Positions 16,656 through 23,159 of a stretch of DNA of 38,391 bases are shown here, piece after piece. Each line of letters starts with the position of its first letter. Position 1 is the first letter of the stretch. The notes beneath the pieces are model-generated. The model ran no database searches and was not told where the DNA came from. It was given only the letters and a program-made list of their open reading frames with translations. Origin of the DNA: an uncultured Prevotellaceae bacterium (GTDB taxonomy: Bacteria; Bacteroidota; Bacteroidia; Bacteroidales; Muribaculaceae); assembly GCA_946410125.1 (NCBI GenBank), contig CAMJZF010000012.1, positions 1-38,391 of the forward strand, read 5' to 3'. The translations under genes were made by a program, and so were the position numbers.

Positions 16656-18161
16656 ATGACAAAGATTAACTGTTTTATCCCCTTTGCCAATGCCGAGCAG
16701 GCACAGGCAACCGTCGATGGATTGAAAGCCAATCCATTAGTAAACAAAATCTACTTGCTTGCCAATGAAGAGGCTCAAGGCTCAATCGATGGCTGCGAGA
16801 TGATAAAGGTCAACAATCTCACTTCAACAGCCACCATCAAGGCCATCGCCAACCATAGCGATGCCTGTGTTACACTTCTTTACACCAAGTATGTAACATT
16901 GAAGTTTGCACCTTATGCCATCGAGCGTTTCGTGAAAATACTTGCCGACACCCAGAGCGGTATGGTCTATGCCGACCATTACAACGTAACCGAGAAAGGT
17001 GCCGACAAAGCGCCTGTCATCGACTACCAAATGGGGTCGCTTCGCGATGACTTCGATTTTGGATCAGTGCTTGTCTTCTGCAGCGAGTGCTTCAAGAAGG
17101 CTGCTGAGGCCATGAAATCTATATATGAGTTTGCCGGGCTCTATGACTTGCGCCTGAAATTATCACAACGTTGTCCCATCACTCACATCAATGAGTTCCT
17201 TTACAGCGATGTAGAGCTTGACACGCGCAAGAGCGGTGAAAAGATTTTTGACTACGTAGACCCACGCAACCGTGGCCGTCAAATCGAAATGGAAGCGGCT
17301 GTTACCGAGCACCTCAAGGAGATTGGCGGTTATCTGGCTCCCACCAAGGTCGTTGATGGGAAAGAAGTTCCCAACTTCAAGCACATTGAGTTTGATCACG
17401 ACAAGTTTGAGGTGGAAGCAACTGTTATGATTCCTGTGCGCAACCGCATCCGCACCATCCGAGACGCTATCGACAGCGTGCTTCGACAGAAGACCAACTT
17501 CAAGTTCAACCTTATGGTTGTTGACAACTTCTCGACCGATGGCACCCGCGAAGCAATAGCCGAGTATGATGACCCACGACTTATTCACATTATCGCCGAC
17601 CATTACGACATGGGAATTGGTGGTTACTGGAATCTCGCTGCACACCACGCTAAAGCCGGCAAGTTTGTGGTTCAGCTCGACAGTGATGACATGTACAAGG
17701 ACGAGAACACCTTGCAAACGATGGTCAACGCTTTCTATGAGCAGAATGTAGCTATGGTCGTTGGCACCTACCTGATGACCGACATAAACTGCAACCCCAT
17801 TCCTCCCGGTGTTATCGACCACAAGGAGTGGACTCCCGAAAATGGGCGCAACAATGCTCTGCGAATCAATGGACTTGGAGCACCACGCGCTTTCTACACT
17901 CCAGTGCTTCGCGATGTAATGCTTCCCAACGTGAGCTACGGTGAGGACTATGCTCTTGGATTGAACATTTCACGCACCTACCAGATTGGCCGCGTCTACG
18001 AACCAGTCTATATGTGCCGCCGTTGGGACGACAACAGCGATGCCAACGTCGACGTGGTTAAGATGAACAACAACAATCTCTATAAGGACCGCATCCGCAC
18101 TTGGGAGCTGCAAGCGCGCATCGCCTTGAACAAGAAAGAGTGCTGTTGCTGCTGTAAGTAA
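16656..18161 (+). CDS. Tandem GT2-type glycosyltransferase
   Basis: 501 aa, cytoplasmic, no signal or membrane helix. The C-terminal half (about 255-480) is a clear GT-A/GT2 domain: 'VMIPVRNRIRTIRDAIDSVL', VVDNFSTDGTREAI, and QLDSDDMY with the metal-binding DSDD at 342-345, then 'GEDYALGLNISRTYQIG'. The N-terminal half repeats the outline of a GT2 domain (FIPFANAEQA, MVYADHYN, GSLRDDFDFGSV, YDLRLKLS) but lacks the DxD segment, so it is probably non-catalytic. The protein ends KKECCCCCK, an unusual five-cysteine tail. Substrate unknown; its place inside a peptidoglycan-salvage operon, 12 bases before DUF4922, suggests use of an activated sugar. Confidence 0.85.
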   Translation: MTKINCFIPFANAEQAQATVDGLKANPLVNKIYLLANEEAQGSIDGCEMIKVNNLTSTATIKAIANHSDACVTLLYTKYVTLKFAPYAIERFVKILADTQSGMVYADHYNVTEKGADKAPVIDYQMGSLRDDFDFGSVLVFCSECFKKAAEAMKSIYEFAGLYDLRLKLSQRCPITHINEFLYSDVELDTRKSGEKIFDYVDPRNRGRQIEMEAAVTEHLKEIGGYLAPTKVVDGKEVPNFKHIEFDHDKFEVEATVMIPVRNRIRTIRDAIDSVLRQKTNFKFNLMVVDNFSTDGTREAIAEYDDPRLIHIIADHYDMGIGGYWNLAAHHAKAGKFVVQLDSDDMYKDENTLQTMVNAFYEQNVAMVVGTYLMTDINCNPIPPGVIDHKEWTPENGRNNALRINGLGAPRAFYTPVLRDVMLPNVSYGEDYALGLNISRTYQIGRVYEPVYMCRRWDDNSDANVDVVKMNNNNLYKDRIRTWELQARIALNKKECCCCCK

Positions 18162-18173
18162 ACATCACAATTG

Positions 18174-19073
18174 ATGAAACTTGTCAAAGATATAGAAAAT
18201 CTCTATTCTCGCGAGTTTAAGCAATGGGAACTGGCAAGGGAGAACTATGTCGCATTGTCTCACATGAACGTCAAGAAATTCAACTACAACGGTCGAGAGA
18301 TAGTTGCGCAGTTCAACCCTTGCCGCTATAACTCGGCAGCTGCTAAGATTGATTCGGAATCACTGAGCAAGCGTGAGTGCTTCCTGTGCTCCGAGCACCA
18401 GCCCATTGAGCAAGAAACTATTCTTTGGCAGGACACTTACAAGATTCAAATAAACCCCTACCCTATTTTCAACAGGCACCTCACGTTGAGCCACGTTGAG
18501 CATCAGCCACAAGCCATCGTTCCACACATTGACCAAATGATGCAGCTGGCAGCCCTGTTGCCAGGATACGTGCTATTCTACAATGGCCCGACTTGTGGAG
18601 CTTCAGCTCCCGACCACCTGCATTTTCAAGCAGCCCCATTTAGTGAGTTACCACTATGTAGAGAAGCCATTCACGATGATTGCGACCTGAGTGTTTATTT
18701 TCCCTTCTTTTACATTATCAGGAAGAAAGCAAGCGAAGCTAAGCACTGGTTTCACGTCTTTGAACAAGGCATGCAAGAAATCAATCAAAAGGAAGGCGAG
18801 TACCCCCAAAACGTACTGTGCTGGAGAACAAAAAATGAATGGCACATCATCATCATTCCGCGCTCCAAACATCGACCCGACTGCTACGGCTACGACGAAG
18901 AGCATTTTCTCTTAAGTCCGGCATCGGTCGAATTGACTGGAGTTTGGCCCATTGCACGAGAATGTGACTTTAACCGCATAACTCCTTCATTACTTCAATC
19001 CATAAGTGAAGAAGTAACCATAAGCGAAGATGAGAAAGAACAGATTTTAGAATACTTTATTAATAACGCATAA
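18174..19073 (+). CDS. DUF4922 protein, HIT/GalT-like predicted nucleotidyltransferase
   Basis: 299 aa from ATG at 18174 (a TTG three bases earlier also opens the frame). The motif 'GPTCGASAPDHLHFQAAPF' has H148-L-H150-F-Q152, the H-x-H-x-Q signature of the galactose-1-phosphate uridylyltransferase branch of the HIT superfamily. CFLC at 69-72 resembles the GalT zinc CxxC. 'INPYPIFNRHLTLSHVEHQPQ' is the conserved substrate-binding strand. Family knowledge: enzymes with this layout transfer or phosphorolyse nucleotide sugars through a histidine-NMP intermediate; DUF4922 itself has no proven reaction that I know of. Cytoplasmic, between GT2 and SpoIID genes with 12- and 6-base gaps, so tightly cotranscribed. 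Confidence 0.82.
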   Translation: MKLVKDIENLYSREFKQWELARENYVALSHMNVKKFNYNGREIVAQFNPCRYNSAAAKIDSESLSKRECFLCSEHQPIEQETILWQDTYKIQINPYPIFNRHLTLSHVEHQPQAIVPHIDQMMQLAALLPGYVLFYNGPTCGASAPDHLHFQAAPFSELPLCREAIHDDCDLSVYFPFFYIIRKKASEAKHWFHVFEQGMQEINQKEGEYPQNVLCWRTKNEWHIIIIPRSKHRPDCYGYDEEHFLLSPASVELTGVWPIARECDFNRITPSLLQSISEEVTISEDEKEQILEYFINNA

Positions 19074-19079
19074 AAGATT

Positions 19080-20408
19080 ATGGCACAAGTTCCCCAAGTT
19101 AGAGTAGGCATCATGAATGAGCCTATGGTAGAGTTCGTGCTTAACAACTACTACCTTGTCAACGGCGAGAAAGTCACTGGTAACCAGCTGGCTCGATGCG
19201 TCGATGGCATGGTGGAATGGAACGGACGCAAGTTTAACGACCTGCTATTTGAGCCTGTCAACGTCGACACCGACTCTTTTACTCTTGAAAACGTCACCAT
19301 TGGCGTTAGTTTCCACTGGAAACGCAAGGAGGACCAGACATTTCGTGGCGCGCTGCATCTCATCGTCGAGAATGACAAAATCACCACTATCAACATTCTC
19401 TCGATTGAGGAATATCTGCTTAGTGTAATTTCAAGCGAAATGAGTGCGACAGCATCGCTCGAACTCCTCAAAGCACACGCTGTGATTTCCCGCAGCTGGC
19501 TGCTTGCACAAATCCACAAAGACAACAGTGCTGCTGTCGACCACAATCCAGGGCTCCATCAGGAATTTGCTCCCGGCAACGACGATGAGGAAATCAAGTG
19601 GTGGGACCGAGACGACCATGTGAACTTCGACGTGTGCGCCGACGACCATTGCCAGCGCTACCAGGGCATCACACGGGCATCGACCGAGGCCGTGCGACAA
19701 GCCATCGAGGCTACTTGGGGGCAGGTTCTCATGTATGGTGGCGAGCTATGCGACGCGCGATTCTCAAAGTCGTGCGGTGGCGTATATGAGCAGTTCGAAA
19801 ACTGCTGGCAAGACGAGCACCACCCTTATCTTGTGGCACGACGAGACGATGACGACGAGATGAACTTCCCCGACCTGACGCGCGAAGACAATGCTGCCGA
19901 CTGGATTCTTTCTTCTCCACACGCTCACTGCAACACCACCGATAAGGAAATCCTCTCGCAGGTGCTCAACGACTACGACCAAGAGACCACCGACTTCTAT
20001 CGCTGGCGCGTGGAGTACACTCAAGATGAGCTTTCCAAACTCATCAAGGAGCGCACCGGCGACGACTATGGACGCATTATCGACCTGGAACCTGTTGCAC
20101 GCGGCACCAGCGGCAGGCTCTACAAACTGCGCATCGTGGGAGAGAAGATGACAAAGACCATTGGCAAGGAACTCACAATCCGCTATGCACTGTCGCCTAC
20201 TTGCCTTTACAGCTCAGCTTTCATTGTTGAGAAAATCAACGAAATCCCCGACGGATTCCCCGAGAAGTTCATCTTGCGCGGTGCCGGATGGGGTCACGGT
20301 GTGGGCCTGTGCCAGATTGGAGCCGCCGTTATGGGCGCAAAGGGCTATCACTACGAGCAAATTCTCCTACACTACTTTATCGATGCCCAAATCAAGAGCA
20401 TCTATTAA
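19080..20408 (+). CDS. SpoIID/LytB-domain protein
   Basis: 442 aa. The SpoIID core has 'SIEEYLLSVISSEMSATASL' with the glutamate (E120) at the position of the catalytic residue of SpoIID, AHAVISRSWLLAQ, 'FSKSCGGVYEQF', and the C-terminal GAGWGHGVGLCQIGAAVMG. SpoIID enzymes are lytic transglycosylases that cut peptide-free glycan strands to 1,6-anhydroMurNAc products. Fitting partners are the amidase two genes upstream, which would strip peptides, and AmpG downstream, which imports anhydro products. Odd: there is no signal peptide or membrane helix. The start MAQVPQVRVGIMNEP lies 6 bases after the previous stop, so as written the protein would stay in the cytoplasm. Confidence 0.88.
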   Translation: MAQVPQVRVGIMNEPMVEFVLNNYYLVNGEKVTGNQLARCVDGMVEWNGRKFNDLLFEPVNVDTDSFTLENVTIGVSFHWKRKEDQTFRGALHLIVENDKITTINILSIEEYLLSVISSEMSATASLELLKAHAVISRSWLLAQIHKDNSAAVDHNPGLHQEFAPGNDDEEIKWWDRDDHVNFDVCADDHCQRYQGITRASTEAVRQAIEATWGQVLMYGGELCDARFSKSCGGVYEQFENCWQDEHHPYLVARRDDDDEMNFPDLTREDNAADWILSSPHAHCNTTDKEILSQVLNDYDQETTDFYRWRVEYTQDELSKLIKERTGDDYGRIIDLEPVARGTSGRLYKLRIVGEKMTKTIGKELTIRYALSPTCLYSSAFIVEKINEIPDGFPEKFILRGAGWGHGVGLCQIGAAVMGAKGYHYEQILLHYFIDAQIKSIY

Positions 20409-20438
20409 CATTAAGCCAATTACTAAAACTTTATAACA

Positions 20439-21791
20439 ATGAGCGCATTAACTAAATTCAAGCAATCACCTTGGGCATGGGTTCCCACACTTTACTTTGC
20501 CGAAGGTATTCCTTATTTTATTGTCAACAACATCTCGGTGCTTATGCTCGCCAAGATGGGAGTGCCCAACGGACAAATGGCTTTATTTACAAGTCTGCTT
20601 TACCTACCCTGGACCATTAAGCCATTCTGGAGCCCATTTGTCGACATCATCAAGACAAAACGCTGGTGGGTAATTGCTATGCAAGTGCTCATGTCGGCGG
20701 CTTTTATCCTGCTCACACTGGCAATGCCGCATCCCGACCCTGCCACGATTGCAAGCGGGCAGACTCCTATCAGCCTGTTTTACATCACCTTAATATTGTT
20801 TACCATTACCGCCTTTGCTTCGGCAACTCACGACATTGCCGCCGATGGCTTCTACATGCTGGCGCTCACTCAAAAGAATCAAGCAGCTTTTGTTGGAATT
20901 CGCAGCACTTTCTATCGCCTCTCCTCAATCTTTGGACAAGGCGTTCTCGTTTACATTGCAGGCCGCATCGAGACAAGCACCGGCAATATTCCAATGTCGT
21001 GGTTCTGGACCATGCTCGTGACGGCTGTACTCTTTAGTGCCGTGACGCTATATCACACTTTCTTTATTCCAAAGCCGGCAGCCGACAAAGCTCACCTCGA
21101 CACCGAAACGACAGCCGACGGCATCAAGCAAAAGCCCACAGCAGGACAAATTTTCAAGGAGTTCGGACAGTCTTTTGCCACCTATTTCAAGAAACCAGGA
21201 CTCTGGCTCGCCATAGCTTTCATGCTCCTTTACCGCTTGCCCGAGGCTTTCCTTATCAAGATGTGCACTCCATTTCTTGTTGCAGGAAAAAACGTTGGTG
21301 GCTTAGGTCTGTCTACCGAAGAAGTGGGCATTGTCTATGGCACTATTGGAGTGCTTTTCCTCACCATTGGCGGCATTCTTGGCGGCATCTATGCTTCAAA
21401 GGTCGGTCTCAAGAAATCGCTTTGGTGGATGGCGGCTTGCATGACGCTGCCATGCCTCACCTTTGTATATCTTGCCATTTGGCAGCCCGAAAACATTGTT
21501 AATATCAGTATTGCTGTAGCTATTGAGCAGTTCGGTTACGGCTTCGGCTTCACAGCCTATATGCTCTATATGATTTACTTCTCGGAGGGTGAGTTCAAGA
21601 CTTCACACTATGCCATCTGCACTGCATTCATGGCATTGAGCATGATGATTCCGGGCATGTTTGCAGGCTACATTCAAGAAGCTATTGGCTATGTCAACTT
21701 CTTCTGGATGGTAATCGCCTGCTGCGTTGCCACCCTTATCGTGACCTTCCTCGCCGACCGCAAAATCGACCCCGACTACGGCCACAAATAA
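20439..21791 (+). CDS. ampG: AmpG-like muropeptide permease (MFS)
   Basis: 450 aa with about twelve hydrophobic segments. N-terminal 'WVPTLYFAEGIPYFIVNNIS', the loop LPWTIKPFWSPFVDIIKTKR and 'HDIAADGFYMLALTQKNQAA' match the AmpG branch of the major facilitator superfamily, which imports GlcNAc-anhydroMurNAc (with or without peptides) using the proton gradient. It sits in the inner membrane between the SpoIID and NamZ genes (gaps of 30 and 27 bases), and the context strongly favours a cell-wall fragment as substrate. A related anhydro-sugar or other muropeptide cannot be excluded. Confidence 0.87.
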   Translation: MSALTKFKQSPWAWVPTLYFAEGIPYFIVNNISVLMLAKMGVPNGQMALFTSLLYLPWTIKPFWSPFVDIIKTKRWWVIAMQVLMSAAFILLTLAMPHPDPATIASGQTPISLFYITLILFTITAFASATHDIAADGFYMLALTQKNQAAFVGIRSTFYRLSSIFGQGVLVYIAGRIETSTGNIPMSWFWTMLVTAVLFSAVTLYHTFFIPKPAADKAHLDTETTADGIKQKPTAGQIFKEFGQSFATYFKKPGLWLAIAFMLLYRLPEAFLIKMCTPFLVAGKNVGGLGLSTEEVGIVYGTIGVLFLTIGGILGGIYASKVGLKKSLWWMAACMTLPCLTFVYLAIWQPENIVNISIAVAIEQFGYGFGFTAYMLYMIYFSEGEFKTSHYAICTAFMALSMMIPGMFAGYIQEAIGYVNFFWMVIACCVATLIVTFLADRKIDPDYGHK

Positions 21792-21818
21792 ATCAATTCC
21801 ATAATTTAAATAATAGAT

Positions 21819-23078
21819 ATGAAACGACACATTATATTAATATTAATAGCAATGGCACTGGTGACTGTAATGGCCAGTGCCGTGGTGAAACCCGGCATTG
21901 AAGTGCTGCGCGATGGCGGCTTCAAGCAACTGCAGGGCAAGCGTGTGGGACTGGTTACCAATCCCAGCGGCATCGACAACAACCTTAAATCAACTGTCGA
22001 TATTCTAAACGATGCCCCCGGCGTGAAACTGGTGGCACTCTTCGGTCCCGAACACGGCGTGCGCGGCAATGCTCATGCCGGCGACAAAGTGGCCGATGCC
22101 GTCGACCCTGCTACTGGAGTGAAAATGTATTCGCTCTATGGCAAGACACATGAGCCCACTGCCGAAATGCTCAGCGACATTGACGTGCTCATTTATGACA
22201 TTCAAGACATTGGCTGCCGCAGCTACACTTTCTATGCGACAATGGGGGTGTGTATGCAGGCATGTGCCAAGCACAATAAAGAGTTTATGGTGCTCGATCG
22301 TCCCAACCCACTGGGTGGCAACAAGGTGGAAGGCAACCTTGTGGAACCGGGCTATTTCTCTTTTGTGAGCAAGTATTCCATCCCCTACCTCTATGGCCTC
22401 ACACCTGGCGAACTTGCCCAATACCTCAACGAGGAAGGCATCATAGCCAAGGAGTCGAAGACTGGCAAGAAGTGCCGCCTCACCGTCATCCCCATGGAAG
22501 GCTGGACACGCGACATGAAATTCCGCGACACTGGCATGCCGTGGGTATTGCCCTCGCCACAGATTCCGGCTCCCGAAAACGCATTCTTCTATCCCGTGAG
22601 CGGCATCCTTGGCGAGTTGTACATCTTCAACACCGGCATTGGCTACACTCTGCCTTTTGAATGCTTTGCCGCCTCGTGGATTGATGCCGAAGAACTCGCC
22701 AAAAACATGAATGCGTTAAACCTGCCGGGAATGCACTTCCGCCCCATCAACTACAAGCCGTTCTTTGCCTTGAGTGTAGCGGTCGACAAGTCGCTGCAAG
22801 AGGTTCACGGTGTGCAGATTTATATCACCGATTTTGACAAGGCCAACCTCGTCCTCACTCAATTCTACTTCCTGCAGGTGGTTCACGAGATGTACCCCAA
22901 TCAAGAGCTTTTTGAGCAAAATCCCAAGCGATATGCTATGTTTGACAAGGTGTGTGGCACCAAGGAAATACGAGAACGATTCTGCAAGCGATATAAAGTG
23001 GAAGACATCATCGACTATTTCAACAAAGACAACGAAACATTCAAGGCTAAATCATCTAAATATTACCTCTATAAGTAG
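21819..23078 (+). CDS. namZ: Exo-beta-N-acetylmuramidase NamZ (DUF1343, GH171)
   Basis: 419 aa. Signal peptide MKRHIILILIAMALVTVMAS. The DUF1343 signature 'LVTNPSGIDNNLKSTVDIL', FGPEHGVRG (E78, the predicted catalytic glutamate), 'IYDIQDIGCRSYTFYATMG', VLDRPNPLGG and 'YGLTPGELAQYLNEE' are all present at normal family length. NamZ removes MurNAc from the non-reducing end of peptide-free glycan fragments, as shown for Bacillus subtilis and relevant to Tannerella. Exported, so it would act in the periplasm and feed MurNAc to the MurT-like protein encoded two genes downstream. Confidence 0.92.
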   Translation: MKRHIILILIAMALVTVMASAVVKPGIEVLRDGGFKQLQGKRVGLVTNPSGIDNNLKSTVDILNDAPGVKLVALFGPEHGVRGNAHAGDKVADAVDPATGVKMYSLYGKTHEPTAEMLSDIDVLIYDIQDIGCRSYTFYATMGVCMQACAKHNKEFMVLDRPNPLGGNKVEGNLVEPGYFSFVSKYSIPYLYGLTPGELAQYLNEEGIIAKESKTGKKCRLTVIPMEGWTRDMKFRDTGMPWVLPSPQIPAPENAFFYPVSGILGELYIFNTGIGYTLPFECFAASWIDAEELAKNMNALNLPGMHFRPINYKPFFALSVAVDKSLQEVHGVQIYITDFDKANLVLTQFYFLQVVHEMYPNQELFEQNPKRYAMFDKVCGTKEIRERFCKRYKVEDIIDYFNKDNETFKAKSSKYYLYK

Positions 23079-23150
23079 TAAGTTGTAAGTTGTAAGTATT
23101 TAGCCTCATAGTTATTCTTAGTTATTCTTAGTTACTCCTATTCACTCCTA
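23078..23150 (+). repeat. Two short tandem repeats between namZ and the D-lactate dehydrogenase gene
   Basis: GTAAGTT is repeated three times at 23078-23098 (last unit GTAAGTA). Four 10-base units follow at 23109-23148 (TAGTTATTCT twice, TAGTTACTCC, TATTCACTCC). They fill almost the whole 81-base spacer, the second-longest gap in the operon. Confidence 0.7.
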
Positions 23151-23159
23151 AAAAAGAAA

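Noticed and set aside
23078-23150. CRISPR array
   Set aside because: The repeat units are 7 and 10 bases with no spacers, and no cas genes are present.
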